Positions 23,861 through 34,950 of a DNA stretch of 64,000 nt are shown piece by piece. The stretch is taken from NCBI GenBank assembly GCA_951812805.1, contig CATOSZ010000004.1, positions 281,495 through 345,494 on the forward strand. The letters are read 5' to 3'. The notes below the pieces were generated by a model. That model was not told where the DNA came from, did not search any database, and saw only the letters and a program-made list of their open reading frames with translations. The number at the start of each line of letters is the position of its first letter. The stretch's first letter is position 1. This DNA comes from an uncultured Alphaproteobacteria bacterium. Lineage in GTDB: Bacteria; Pseudomonadota; Alphaproteobacteria; GCA-2731375. Both the position numbers and the translations under genes were made by a program.

Positions 23861-25396
23861 ATGCTTCTGAGTTTCGACGCATTCGAAATCGACGATACCC
23901 GGTTCGAGTTGCGCCACGACGGCGAACCCGTGCCGGTGGAGCCGCTGGTCTTCGACCTGATCCTCTATCTCGCGCGCAACGCCGACCGGGTCGTCGGCCG
24001 CCAGGAGATCGTCGAGCACGTCTGGCAGGGGCGGATCGTCTCCGATGCGACGATTTCCGGCTGCCTCAAGTCCGCGCGCCGCGCGCTGGGCGACGACGGC
24101 AAGACGCAGGAACGCATCCGCACGGTACGCGGTCGGGGCTTCTATTTCGTCGGCGGTGAGAGGCCGGATGCCCCGCCCGCCCCCCTCCCCGTCATGCCCG
24201 AGCGTCCGGCTGAGCGGCCCGTCATCGCCGTCATGCCGTTCGAAAATCTCGGCGGTGGGCTCGAGGAATATTTCTCCGACGGCCTGGCGGAAGATCTGAT
24301 CACCAGCCTGTCCCGCTTCCGCGAACTTCAGGTCATCGCCCGCACCTCGACCTTCCGGTTCCGCGGCCAGGACCTCGACCTGACGTTGCTGCGGGCCGAA
24401 TTGAACCCGCATTATGTCGTCGAGGGCAGTGTCAGGCGGCGCGGCGGCCGGGTCCGCCTGTCGGTCCGGCTGATCGACGCTGGGACCGGCACCCATGTCT
24501 GGGCGGACAACTTCGACCACGAGCTGGAAGATATTCTGCTTCTCCAGGACGAGCTGGTCCGCACCGTCGCCGCGATCCTCGGCGTGCAGGTGCAGGACGT
24601 GGGCCTGCAAAAATCGCTATCGAAAGGGCCGGCGGAGTTGAACGCCTATGATTTGGTGCTGCGGGCCCGGCGCTATACCCGGACGCTCTTGGCCCCGGAC
24701 CACGCGGAGGCACGCGACCTGCTCGAGGCCGCGATCGTCCAGGACCCGAACAGCTCCGATGCGCATGCGTTGCTGTGCAACGTCTACCTGGCGGAGTACC
24801 GCTTCGAGCTCAATCCCCGCCCGGATCCGATCCTCCGCGCCCTGGCCATGGCGCAGCGGGCGACGGAACTCGATCCCCAGAACGCCTATGCGCGCCTCTG
24901 GCTGGCAATCACGCATTTCTTTCGCCACGAGAACGACCTGTTCCACGCCGAGGCGGAGCGCGCCCTGCTGTTGAACCCGAACGATCCCGAGATCCTGGCC
25001 GACGCCGGTCACTACTATGCCTTCATGGGCGAGTTCGAGCGCGGAATCGAGCTCTCCGGCCAGGCGCGCCGGCTCAATCCGTTTCACCCGAGCTGGTATC
25101 ATTTCAGCTTCGCGCGTTACCACTTCGCGCGCCGCGACTATGCCAAGGCGCTTACCGATCTCGCCCGCATCGATATGCCTGAATTCTATTGGACGCATAT
25201 CCTTGGCGCCGCCGCGCTCGGCCAGCTTGGCGATTCGGAAGCCGGAACCGCGCTTGGCCGCGTCTTCGAGCTGCTTCCCGACTGCGACATCCGCCAGCAG
25301 CTGCAACACTGGAACGCGGCACCGGACGACCTCGAACACTTGATGGAGGGGATCGACAAGGCCTCTCAGCCGAGCCAGACGCCGCGAAAGTCATGA
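23861..25396 (+). CDS. CadC-like regulator: winged helix plus TolB-like domain plus TPR region, 511 aa
   Basis: Residues 1-100 are an OmpR-type winged-helix DNA-binding domain (VEPLVFDLILYLARNADRVV; IRTVRGRGFYFVGG). Residues about 118-220 form the TolB-like domain often seen after such helices (IAVMPFENLGG; EYFSDGLAEDLITSLSRF; VEGSVRRRGGRVRLSVRLID). The rest is a TPR-like helical array (AYARLWLAITHFFRHEN; NPNDPEILADAGHYYAFMG). No receiver and no membrane segment, so signal input is by protein or ligand binding. Its promoter region carries the GGGGATT repeats and is now separated from the acyl-CoA dehydrogenase gene by IS481. It overlaps the convergent SBP gene by 31 bp. Confidence 0.88.
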   Translation: MLLSFDAFEIDDTRFELRHDGEPVPVEPLVFDLILYLARNADRVVGRQEIVEHVWQGRIVSDATISGCLKSARRALGDDGKTQERIRTVRGRGFYFVGGERPDAPPAPLPVMPERPAERPVIAVMPFENLGGGLEEYFSDGLAEDLITSLSRFRELQVIARTSTFRFRGQDLDLTLLRAELNPHYVVEGSVRRRGGRVRLSVRLIDAGTGTHVWADNFDHELEDILLLQDELVRTVAAILGVQVQDVGLQKSLSKGPAELNAYDLVLRARRYTRTLLAPDHAEARDLLEAAIVQDPNSSDAHALLCNVYLAEYRFELNPRPDPILRALAMAQRATELDPQNAYARLWLAITHFFRHENDLFHAEAERALLLNPNDPEILADAGHYYAFMGEFERGIELSGQARRLNPFHPSWYHFSFARYHFARRDYAKALTDLARIDMPEFYWTHILGAAALGQLGDSEAGTALGRVFELLPDCDIRQQLQHWNAAPDDLEHLMEGIDKASQPSQTPRKS

Positions 25397-27051
25397 TAGA
25401 AGGTCGGGTGGGCCGTGTAGCCCTTCACCCGTTCATGGGTCGCCGAGAAGACGGACCGCCAGAGCGGCTGCACGATCACCGCATCGTTCTGCAGGATCCG
25501 CTCGACCGCCTCCATCTTGCGCCGCCGCTCGACGATATCGAGCGTCGCGCTCGCCTCGTCGAGGGCGCGGTCGAAGTCGGGATTGGCATAGTGGCTCTCG
25601 TTCCAGGGCACGCCGCCGCGGTAGCCGAGATCCAGCGCCATCACGCCGAGCGGGCGGTGCGTCCACGACGTCAGCCCGAACGCCGTCTTCTCCCAGACGT
25701 CCCAATAGCTCGTCCCCGGCATGAGGTTGAGCGCGAGCTCGATCCCCACCGGCGCCAACTGCGCCTTCAACTCGGCCATTGCCGTCTCGTGCCAGGCCTC
25801 GGCCTGGCCGAGGTCGATCGACAGGCGTAGCCGCTCGCCGTACCCCGCCTCGGCCAGCAGGCGCCTGGCCTTCGCCGGGTCGGGGCGCAGCGGCGGCAGC
25901 TTGAAATACTCCGGGTGGATCGGCGCGACGTGATGGTCTTCCCCCGGCGCGCCGCGGCCCCGGTAGGCGACTTCCAGGATGCGTCGGCGATCCACCGCCG
26001 CCTGGATCGCGCGGCGCAGCAGCGGATTGTCGAACGGCTCGCGGCTGATCTGCATGCGGGCGACGGCGGTCTGCGCCGTGACCGTCTCGTTGATCGACAG
26101 GCCAGCGACCTTTTCGACCAGTTCGATCTGTCCGATGTCGACGTCGCTCACCATGTCGACCTCGCCGGCGATCAGGGCGTAGAGGCGGGCCGCGGGATCG
26201 TCGCCATGGTCGATATAGGTAATGCCGTCGAGCTTCACCGGCGTGCCCCAGTAGGCACCGTCGGCGCGCCGGCGGACGGAGAAGCGCTCCCCCTCCCGAT
26301 GCTCCACGAGTTCGAAGGGGCCGGTGCCGATGGGATGGCGGGCAAAGTCGCCGCCCATCTCGACGAAGCGGCGGTGCAGGATCGCCGCGGGGTAGTTGTA
26401 GAAATTCTCCGGGATCGCCAGCGAGGGCCGCGAGAGATGCAGGCGCACCGTATGGGCATCCAATTTCTCGACGGCGCCGGACACCATGCGCTTTTCGATC
26501 AACGGCGTGCCTTCGCCGTCCGACTTGCCCGTATCGACGTCTTCCATCATCGCCGAGAACAGGCCTGCGTTGGACGAGCCGGTCGCCGGATCCAGCCAGC
26601 GTTCGATATTTGCCACCACGTCGTCGGCGCCGAAGTCGTCGCCGTTCGACCAGGTCACGCCCCGGCGCAGATGGAAGGTCCAGGTCTTCAGGTCGGGCGA
26701 GACCTCCCAACGCTCCGCCAGATAGGGCCGGGTGATGTTGTCGGCGCCGGTGACCGTCAGATACTCGACGATGTGGCGGGTGAGGTTGCCGGCTTCCGGC
26801 CAGTCGAAGCGCGCGGGATCGGTGATCGCCTGCACCCGGTGGGAACAGCGCAGGATGCCACCGCTGCCGGCCGGGGTCGGGGTTTGGGCACGCGTCGGCT
26901 GAGCGCCGATCAGCGCGTGCGCGCCGGCCACCGACAGGCCGAGCAGCGTTGCCAGGCGTAGGAATTCGCGTCGTCCGACGTCGCCCCGGCGGTATGAATC
27001 GAGGGCTTCGGGGATATAGGGATGGATGGAACCCCTCCCCTGCTGACGCAT
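25366..27051 (-). CDS. ABC transporter substrate-binding protein, family 5 (peptide/opine type), 561 aa
   Basis: A periplasmic solute-binding protein. The N terminus has a twin-arginine signal, GRREFLRLATLLGLSVAGAHA, so it is exported folded. The body shows family-5 landmarks: YLAERWEVSPDLKTWTFHLR followed by GVTWSNGDDFGADDV, and HPIGTGPFELVEH. No permease or ATPase genes lie next to it, so it is an orphan. ATG 27051 has GGGAG nine bases upstream; ATG 27090 is possible but lacks a ribosome site. It overlaps the convergent regulator gene at the 3' end. Confidence 0.9.
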   Translation of the reverse strand: MRQQGRGSIHPYIPEALDSYRRGDVGRREFLRLATLLGLSVAGAHALIGAQPTRAQTPTPAGSGGILRCSHRVQAITDPARFDWPEAGNLTRHIVEYLTVTGADNITRPYLAERWEVSPDLKTWTFHLRRGVTWSNGDDFGADDVVANIERWLDPATGSSNAGLFSAMMEDVDTGKSDGEGTPLIEKRMVSGAVEKLDAHTVRLHLSRPSLAIPENFYNYPAAILHRRFVEMGGDFARHPIGTGPFELVEHREGERFSVRRRADGAYWGTPVKLDGITYIDHGDDPAARLYALIAGEVDMVSDVDIGQIELVEKVAGLSINETVTAQTAVARMQISREPFDNPLLRRAIQAAVDRRRILEVAYRGRGAPGEDHHVAPIHPEYFKLPPLRPDPAKARRLLAEAGYGERLRLSIDLGQAEAWHETAMAELKAQLAPVGIELALNLMPGTSYWDVWEKTAFGLTSWTHRPLGVMALDLGYRGGVPWNESHYANPDFDRALDEASATLDIVERRRKMEAVERILQNDAVIVQPLWRSVFSATHERVKGYTAHPTFYHDFRGVWLG

Positions 27052-27197
27052 TGCGAAACGCTCCCATCCCGCCGTTGACCCGAGCCTCATGTTTGGAGCC
27101 GAGGGGCGGCCCTGTCAATGACGTCAAGAGCCGCATATCGGCAATGGTTGCACCGCCTTGCCCTATGCGGGATGCTGGCGGCGGAGGCTGAAGACCA

Positions 27198-28283
27198 ATG
27201 GATGTGGCGAGGACCGATAAATTCGCCGACCGCCCCGCACCTTCCGCTTCGAAGGCGGCGCGCGGCAGGGGCGGTTCGGATCGGCGGGGGCGTTTTGCCC
27301 ACACCTATGCCGCCCTCGACCTCGGTACGAACAACTGCCGATTACTGGTCGCGCGGCCGACCCGGCGCGGCTTTCGCGTCATCGACGCCTTCAGCCGCAT
27401 CGTCCGCCTCGGCGAAGGAATCGGCGCGAGTGGCCGGATCTCGGAGGCGGCAATGGATCGCACGGTGCAAGCCCTCGCGGTCTGCGCCCGCAAGATCCGC
27501 CGCCACGATGTCGGCCGGGCCCGTTTGGTGGCGACCGAGGCCTGCCGGCAGGCAGAAAACTGCGCCGAATTCCTGGACCGCGTGCGCCACGAGACCGGCC
27601 TGGAGTTGGAGATCATCTCCAGCGACGAGGAAGCCCGCCTCGCGGTGTCCGGCTGCCTGCCGCTGATTTCGCGGCGCGCCGGCATGGCCCTGGTGTTCGA
27701 TATCGGTGGCGGCAGCACCGAGTTGATCCAACTCGACCGCCGCACCAAGCCGAGCCGGCTGGCCACCCTCTCTCTTCCCATGGGTGTCGTGACCTTGGCG
27801 GAACGGCACGGCGGCGACAGAATCTCGGCCGACGTCTACGAGCGCATGATCGACGAGGTGACGGCGAAGCTGCGGAACTTCGAGGCCCATGACGAGTTGG
27901 TCGAGGCGATCGAGCGCCACGACGTGCAGATGATCGGCACCTCCGGCACGGTGACCACCCTCGCCGGCATCCACCTGGAACTCGAACGCTACGATCGCAA
28001 CCGGGTCGACGGTGTCTGGCTCGGCTTTGCACAAGCCCTCGGCGTCGCTGCCCGCCTGCGCGGGATGAGCTACGACGAACGCGCGACCCATCCTTGCATC
28101 GGCCCCGACCGGGCCGATCTCGTGGTCGCCGGCTGCGCCATTCTGGAGGCGATCTGCCGCGCCTGGCCGGTGGGCGATCTGCGGGTCGCCGACCGCGGCA
28201 TTCGCGAGGGCCTGCTGCAAGGCCTGATGCGACGCGCCGACCGCGAGGCGCGCCGGGCCCGCCCGGGCGCCGACGAAGGCTAG
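27198..28283 (+). CDS. Ppx/GppA family phosphatase, 361 aa
   Basis: An exopolyphosphatase / guanosine pentaphosphate phosphatase family enzyme with the ASKHA fold. Phosphate-1 loop AALDLGTNNCRLLVA, the VATEACRQAEN region, catalytic Glu segment IISSDEEARLAVSGC, and phosphate-2 loop FDIGGGSTELIQL are all present. It is shorter than E. coli Ppx and lacks the C-terminal HD-like domains, as usual in alphaproteobacteria. The first 35 residues are basic and low-complexity. It is 6 bp before rlmE, a pair common in alphaproteobacteria. Confidence 0.92.
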   Translation: MDVARTDKFADRPAPSASKAARGRGGSDRRGRFAHTYAALDLGTNNCRLLVARPTRRGFRVIDAFSRIVRLGEGIGASGRISEAAMDRTVQALAVCARKIRRHDVGRARLVATEACRQAENCAEFLDRVRHETGLELEIISSDEEARLAVSGCLPLISRRAGMALVFDIGGGSTELIQLDRRTKPSRLATLSLPMGVVTLAERHGGDRISADVYERMIDEVTAKLRNFEAHDELVEAIERHDVQMIGTSGTVTTLAGIHLELERYDRNRVDGVWLGFAQALGVAARLRGMSYDERATHPCIGPDRADLVVAGCAILEAICRAWPVGDLRVADRGIREGLLQGLMRRADREARRARPGADEG

Positions 28284-28289
28284 CTCGCG

Positions 28290-29012
28290 ATGGCGAAATC
28301 TCCCCGATCCACTTCCGCCAGCGGGCGCGGCGCGTCCAAGGTTCGCGTACGCACCGCGCGGGGCCGCAAGGTCGGTTCGACCCGCTGGCTGGAGCGTCAG
28401 CTGAACGATCCCTATGTCCGCGCCGCCCGGGTCGAGGGCTATCGCAGCCGCGCCGCCTTCAAGCTGCTGGAGCTGGACGAGAAGCATCGCCTGTTGCGGC
28501 GGGGGTTGAACGTGCTCGACCTCGGCGCGGCGCCGGGGGGCTGGAGCCAGATCGCGGCCCCCCGCATCGGTGCCGGCGAGGCCGGCGGCGGCCGGCTGCT
28601 CTCCCTCGATATTCTGGACATGCCGGCGGTGCCCGGCGGCGATGTGCTGATCGGCGACATCTTCGAGGATGACGTGATCGCCGAGGTCCGGCGCCGCTTC
28701 CCCGCCGGCGTCGACCTGGTGTTGAGCGACATGGCGCCCTCGGCCACCGGCCACAAGGCAACGGACCACCTGCGCATCCTCGCCCTGGTCGAAGCGGCCG
28801 CCCTCCTTGCCGAGGAACTGCTGGCACCGGGCGGCACTTTCATCGCCAAGGTCTGGCAGGGCGGCACGGAGAGCGACCTGCTCGCCCATCTCAAGCGCTG
28901 CTTCCGCCAGGTCCGCCATGTCAAACCGCCGGCGAGCCGCAAGGAGAGCGCCGAGATCTATTTGCTGGCGACCGGGTTTCGGGGCGAGGGCCTTCCGCCG
29001 GACGAGGCATGA
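28290..29012 (+). CDS. rlmE: 23S rRNA (uridine-2'-O)-methyltransferase, 240 aa
   Basis: FtsJ/RrmJ: methylates U2552 (E. coli numbering) of 23S rRNA using SAM. The SAM site is VLDLGAAPGGWSQIA. The catalytic K-D-K-E set is represented by the Lys in RSRAAFKLLELDEK, the Asp in LVLSDMAPSATGHK, the Lys in TFIAKVWQGG and the Glu in SRKESAEIYLL. A basic N-terminal extension of about 35 residues is typical for the alphaproteobacterial form. It lies directly after ppx/gppA. Confidence 0.95.
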   Translation: MAKSPRSTSASGRGASKVRVRTARGRKVGSTRWLERQLNDPYVRAARVEGYRSRAAFKLLELDEKHRLLRRGLNVLDLGAAPGGWSQIAAPRIGAGEAGGGRLLSLDILDMPAVPGGDVLIGDIFEDDVIAEVRRRFPAGVDLVLSDMAPSATGHKATDHLRILALVEAAALLAEELLAPGGTFIAKVWQGGTESDLLAHLKRCFRQVRHVKPPASRKESAEIYLLATGFRGEGLPPDEA

Positions 29013-29058
29013 TGCTATCCCCTCCCCGCACCCCCAAACGCGAGGGAGGAGAGCCCTG

Positions 29059-29757
29059 ATGCACCCAGCCGAGGCAAGCCGTGAGGATCCGGTTCGCGAC
29101 GTCCATCTGCAGCCGACCACGTTGATCGATTCCGAACACCCGGAGATCGTCGCCTTCACCCGCGCCAATGCCGGCAGCGGCGACGACACAGCCCGCGCGA
29201 TCAGCCTCTACTACGCGGTCCGCGACGGCTTTCGCTACGACCCCTACCGGGTGGTCATGGAAGCGGACCATTTCCGCGCCAGCGCCTGCATCGAGCGCGG
29301 CTACGGCTTCTGCATCACCAAGGCGGCGCTGATGACCGCCTGCCTGCGCGCGGACGGCATCCCGGCCCGCATGGGCTTCGGCGACGTCCGCAACCACCTG
29401 GCGACGGAACGGCTGCTGGAGTTCAACTCCGGCGACCTCTTCGCCTTCCACGGCTATGCCGACGTCAAGCTGGGCGCCCGCTGGGTCAAGGCGACGCCGG
29501 CCTTCAACCTCGAGCTCTGCGAGAAGTTCGGCGTCAAGACGCTGGAGTTCGACGGCGTCGAGGACTCGGTCTTCCACCCCTACGACATGGCCGGCCGCCG
29601 GCACATGGAATATGTCCGCGACCGCGGCGTCTTCGACGACCTGCCCTACGACGAGATCGAGGCGGCGTTCCGCGAACATCATCCCGGCCTCTTCACCGAG
29701 ACGGACGACGGCGACTTCTACGCGGACGCGGCGGCGGAGGCGGAGCGGGATGGTTGA
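29059..29757 (+). CDS. transglutaminase-like cysteine protein, 232 aa
   Basis: A cytosolic transglutaminase-core protein. The nucleophile Cys is in RGYGFCITKAALMTACLRA, and the His is in AFHGYADVKLGARWVKATPA, where strands and spacing fit the C-H-D/N triad (third residue probably Asn in TPAFN). ATG 29059 follows GGAGGAGAG, so I use it rather than the longer open frame from 28807. Role unknown; proteins like this act as peptidases or amidases. It ends just before the AT-richer membrane gene. Confidence 0.85.
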   Translation: MHPAEASREDPVRDVHLQPTTLIDSEHPEIVAFTRANAGSGDDTARAISLYYAVRDGFRYDPYRVVMEADHFRASACIERGYGFCITKAALMTACLRADGIPARMGFGDVRNHLATERLLEFNSGDLFAFHGYADVKLGARWVKATPAFNLELCEKFGVKTLEFDGVEDSVFHPYDMAGRRHMEYVRDRGVFDDLPYDEIEAAFREHHPGLFTETDDGDFYADAAAEAERDG

Positions 29758-29862
29758 TCGCACCGTTCGAACTTTGTAGCGGCGATCAGACGTATCCTTC
29801 TAACCGACTTTCAAGATCATTACTTTCTATGGTAGTATTACTAATGGCGGTCGAATTGGACC

Positions 29863-30642
29863 GTGCGGCATGGAGACGAACCCCTGCCCCATGTTCTCAG
29901 CCTTATAACTACCTTGGCTATGCTGGCGATTTTCTTTTCGGTGATTGCGCCTCTTGGTCGAGGACTACATTGGGGCTTCGCCATTCTCCTCTTTTGCCCG
30001 CTATGGCGCATTTGCCATCTCTATCTTGCTGGGAGAATTCTGGAATATGGTCCCGGCTGGAAGAGACGGGCTTTCGTCATTCTTGGCATTGTCGGCGTCC
30101 TGAATCTCGGCTTGCCTGGCCTGGCATCCCTTCAAGATGGCGACTGGAGCTGGGTTGGCCTCCAGGTCATGGGTTTTACATTCAGTTCTATTTTTCTATT
30201 TCTCGTTATTTCCGAGTGGCACCGGTTTGGGAAATCGGCAAACAATGTCGAGAGAGAAGGCCTAGTCCCAGCGTCAACTCGTTTTCAGGGCCTCTATGAG
30301 GGCTGTCGATACAGCGTATTCATGACCGCAATATTTGTTTTTATTTGGGAAATTGCAAGCGATCTCCCGGGAATTGTCCCGGTAGTGTTCCTGCTGCCTT
30401 CCCTATGGCGGATGACCATGAAGCTGACGCCGGTTGTTGACGTCGATTATTACCATGCGTGGGGAACAAAGCTATCCTTTAGCTTGGGCGCGACGGCATT
30501 TGTCGCTGCCACGCTGTGGTGGGGTCAAACATGGCTCGGGGTCGAGCTAAAGGCGATAGAAGTTCAGTTGCTCTCTTTCTGTGCGGCCTTTGCGGCCTTC
30601 GCCCTGATCTCCGAGCTCGACTTTCGAAGAAGCGTCTTGTAA
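29863..30642 (+). CDS. multi-pass membrane protein of unknown function in an AT-richer patch, 259 aa
   Basis: About seven to eight hydrophobic segments ([93 protein letters not shown], and others) and no known motif. Codons use many more A and T third positions than any neighbour, so the gene looks recently acquired. The start is uncertain: GTG 29863 follows an in-frame TAA at 29842 and a weak GGCGG; ATG 29920 is an alternative. It stands between the transglutaminase-like gene and guaB. Confidence 0.7.
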   Translation: MRHGDEPLPHVLSLITTLAMLAIFFSVIAPLGRGLHWGFAILLFCPLWRICHLYLAGRILEYGPGWKRRAFVILGIVGVLNLGLPGLASLQDGDWSWVGLQVMGFTFSSIFLFLVISEWHRFGKSANNVEREGLVPASTRFQGLYEGCRYSVFMTAIFVFIWEIASDLPGIVPVVFLLPSLWRMTMKLTPVVDVDYYHAWGTKLSFSLGATAFVAATLWWGQTWLGVELKAIEVQLLSFCAAFAAFALISELDFRRSVL

Positions 30643-30722
30643 GCCGTCGCGCGACACCATCCTTGAACCCGCTACCAAATCGGCCCAGGCCCGCTATCAA
30701 TCCAAGGGCGTCCATGGCATAG

Positions 30723-32219
<1,497 letters not shown>

Positions 32220-32222
32220 GCC

Positions 32223-33485
32223 TTGCGGGCGGCGGCGCGGGTCCAGGCCGGGATCGAGATCCTCGATAGGATCATCCAGACGTCGGCACCGGCGGACGCC
32301 GAACTGCGCGACTATTTCCGCCCCCGCCGCTATGCCGGCGGCGGCGATCGGCGTGCCGTCGGCGGAATGGTCTACGACGTGCTGCGCCAGTGGCATGAAC
32401 TCGTCTGGCGGCTGGGTGAAACCCCGGTGACGGGCCGTGCTTTGATGCGGGCCCATCTCGCCGACGACGGCGAACTCGACACCCTCTTCGCGGGCGACGC
32501 GCATGGACCGGCACCGCTCGACGCGGCGGAACAGGCCGCCCCGCCACGCCCGCGTGACGGCGCCCCCGAGTGGGCCCGCGCCAACGTGCCCGAATGGCTC
32601 TGGCCGGAGTTCGAGGCCCGCTTCGGCGCGGAGGTTTGCGCGGAACTCGACGCCCTCAATCAACGCGCGCCGACGGATCTTCGGGTCAACCGGCTGAAGG
32701 CGGATCGCGACGGCGTACTCCGGCGGCTGGGCAAGGACGGGATCGAAGCGGCGGCGAGCGCCGTCACGCCCGATGGCATTCGTCTTACCGGCCACCCGGC
32801 GCTGAGCGACCATTCCCTCTACCGCGAAGGGCGGATCGAGGTACAGGACGAGGGCTCGCAGATCGCCGCCGCCCTGGTCGAGGCCACACCGCGGGGCCAG
32901 GTCGTCGACCTCTGCGCCGGCGCCGGCGGCAAGACCCTGGCGCTGGCGGCAACGATGGAGAACAAGGGGCAAATCCACGCCTTCGACATCCATGCCGGCC
33001 GCCTGGATCGGTTGCGGCTGCGCGTCCAACGCGCCGGCGTGCGCAATGTCCAGGCCCACCGCCTGGCCGCCGAGGCACCGGTGCCGGAAGATCTCAGCCA
33101 CCGCATGGCCCGTGTGCTGATCGATGCGCCGTGCAGTGGCGTCGGCACCTGGCGTCGCCAGCCCGAGGGTCGCGTACGCCTCACACCGACGGCGCTGGCC
33201 GACCACGCCGCGGCGCAACGCGGCCTGCTCGCCAAGGGCGCCGGTTTCGCGGGTCCGGGCGGGCGGGTGATCTATGTCGTGTGTTCCCCCCTGGCCTCGG
33301 AGGGCGAGGACGTCGTCGCCGCCTTCCTGGCCGAGCGGGCGGATTTCCACGCCCTGCCAGTGGCCGAGGTCTGGGCCAACGTGCTGGCGGGCGAAGCGCC
33401 CGGCGCGGGGCCGTATCTCATGCTGACGCCGGCCGCCAACGGGACGGACGGCTTCTTCGTCGCGATCCTGGAACGGGACGCCTGA
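32223..33485 (+). CDS. RsmB-type RNA (cytosine-5)-methyltransferase, 420 aa
   Basis: A SAM-dependent m5C methyltransferase of the NOL1/NOP2/Sun family, probably acting on 16S rRNA. N-terminal NusB-like helical part, then motif I VVDLCAGAGGKTLALAA, motif IV IDAPCSGVGTWRRQPE with Cys304, and motif VI VIYVVCSPLASEGED with the second cysteine that forms the covalent intermediate. It starts with TTG 3 bp after guaB, so the two are one operon. The exact cytosine cannot be told. Confidence 0.9.
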   Translation: MRAAARVQAGIEILDRIIQTSAPADAELRDYFRPRRYAGGGDRRAVGGMVYDVLRQWHELVWRLGETPVTGRALMRAHLADDGELDTLFAGDAHGPAPLDAAEQAAPPRPRDGAPEWARANVPEWLWPEFEARFGAEVCAELDALNQRAPTDLRVNRLKADRDGVLRRLGKDGIEAAASAVTPDGIRLTGHPALSDHSLYREGRIEVQDEGSQIAAALVEATPRGQVVDLCAGAGGKTLALAATMENKGQIHAFDIHAGRLDRLRLRVQRAGVRNVQAHRLAAEAPVPEDLSHRMARVLIDAPCSGVGTWRRQPEGRVRLTPTALADHAAAQRGLLAKGAGFAGPGGRVIYVVCSPLASEGEDVVAAFLAERADFHALPVAEVWANVLAGEAPGAGPYLMLTPAANGTDGFFVAILERDA

Positions 33486-33488
33486 ATC

Positions 33489-34337
33489 TCAGGCCGGCGC
33501 GGTGCCGCGCAGACACGTGCGGTGCAGAACGCGGGCATGGCGAGCCGCATCGAAATTCTGTTCGACCCGGTGCAGCAGGCAGCGGTTGTCCCACATCAAG
33601 ACATCGCCCGGGCGCCACTCGTGGCGATAGACGAAACACTCTTGCGTGGCGTGCGCCTGCAAGCGTTCGATCAGCGCTCGGCCCGTCTCGACCTGCCAGC
33701 CCTCGATGTGATGCGCATGGTCGCCCATGAAGAGGGCTCGACGCCCGGTATCGGGATGAATTCTCGCCAGCGGGTGAATGGTATCGGGGGCGTCGCGACG
33801 CTCCGCCTCGGACACCGACACCCCCATGCGGGCCCGCCCGAGGGCATAGCTGTGTACGACACGAAGGTCGTCGATCTCGGCCCGGGTCTCGGCCGGGAGG
33901 CTGTCGTAGGCGCCATACATGTCGGCGAAACAGGTCTCACCCCCCGCCGGCGGAAGTTGTCGGGCGTGCAGGATCGTCGCCATCGATGGCTCGGGCCGGA
34001 AGCTTTTGTCGGAGTGCCAGGTGGTCGATTGCAAGCTGCCGCTCGGCCGCCCGTCCGCGTCCAGATTGGTGACGATATGCACCAGAGGGTGGGGCGCGTT
34101 GCGATTCGAAATCACATGGCGTTCCAAGGGACCGAACTGCAGGGAAAAGGCGACCTGCGCCTCAATGTCGAGGTCCTGGTCCCGGATGGCCAGGATCTGG
34201 TGTTCGAGAAAAGCGTCACGAATAGCGGACCGGGTCGGACCGTCGAGCGGCGAGGCGAGATCGAGACCGATAATTTCGGCACCGAGAGCACCGCCCAGAT
34301 CTCGGATCTCGAAGGAAGCGACTTCCCGCTGCAGCAT
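33489..34337 (-). CDS. TauD/TfdA-family Fe(II)/2-oxoglutarate dioxygenase, 282 aa
   Basis: Hydroxylates a small organic substrate, typically a sulfonate, sulfate ester or phenoxy acid, with 2-oxoglutarate and O2. The iron triad is visible: H-x-D in STTWHSDKSFRPEP and the distal His in WDNRCLLHRVEQNFD, with the 2-oxoglutarate Arg in HARVLHRTCLRG. ATG 34337 with GGAGG eight bases upstream is preferred over 34358. The small membrane-protein gene is 48 bp upstream on the same strand. It is convergent with the RsmB-type gene. Confidence 0.92.
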   Translation of the reverse strand: MLQREVASFEIRDLGGALGAEIIGLDLASPLDGPTRSAIRDAFLEHQILAIRDQDLDIEAQVAFSLQFGPLERHVISNRNAPHPLVHIVTNLDADGRPSGSLQSTTWHSDKSFRPEPSMATILHARQLPPAGGETCFADMYGAYDSLPAETRAEIDDLRVVHSYALGRARMGVSVSEAERRDAPDTIHPLARIHPDTGRRALFMGDHAHHIEGWQVETGRALIERLQAHATQECFVYRHEWRPGDVLMWDNRCLLHRVEQNFDAARHARVLHRTCLRGTAPA

Positions 34338-34385
34338 GCCCGACACCTCCCCTCGCACCCCTTATCCACCCCTCGCGTACAGCGA

Positions 34386-34718
34386 TCAACGATCGCGGGA
34401 GGTCTCCAGACGGCGGCGCATCGTCTCACGCAGGGAGAATTTTTTCTTGGGTTCTTCTTCCGGCCCCGCCCCTTCCCCGTTCCCGCCCGCGGCGGGTGCA
34501 AGAAACGATTCGAGGTCCGAATCGGCGACATGGGCGAATTCGTCCTCGGCCGGACCCGGCTTCAACACGATGGCCAAGATGATCATGCCGGTACAGACCA
34601 CAACCACATACCAGGCGAATCCCGGCACGGTTCCGCTGTTTCGGATCAATCTAGGGCCAGCGGCCTGGCGTCTTCCAGAAAGCGTCGTCACGTCGTCCAC
34701 AGCCTTTCCGACGGCCAC
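34386..34718 (-). CDS. small single-pass membrane protein, 110 aa
   Basis: One transmembrane helix (WYVVVVCTGMIILAIVL) splits a short N-terminal part from an acidic-then-basic soluble tail (GPEEEPKKKFSLRETMRRRLE). No domain recognised. The start is probably GTG 34718, without a strong ribosome site; downstream in-frame GTGs are possible. It precedes the TauD-type gene on the same strand. The 232 bp upstream, up to the LLM gene, is AT-richer and should hold divergent promoters. Confidence 0.55.
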   Translation of the reverse strand: MAVGKAVDDVTTLSGRRQAAGPRLIRNSGTVPGFAWYVVVVCTGMIILAIVLKPGPAEDEFAHVADSDLESFLAPAAGGNGEGAGPEEEPKKKFSLRETMRRRLETSRDR

Positions 34719-34950
34719 GAGACGCTGAATCCCGTGACGTCAAGTTTGATACTAACACAAATCCGGGAGCGTCGCTTCACCCATATGAGTAGAGTTTTCG
34801 GCGCTCCATAAGCACTTTGGTCATGAAACCCCAAATTTTGCTTAAAATCACCTGGAATAGCCGACGCCAAGTCCGTACGGATGGATTTCCCACCCGAGCG
34901 AATATGCTAGGATTTTCGAACCCGAGTTCGAATTGGAGGCGCGCGCGGTC

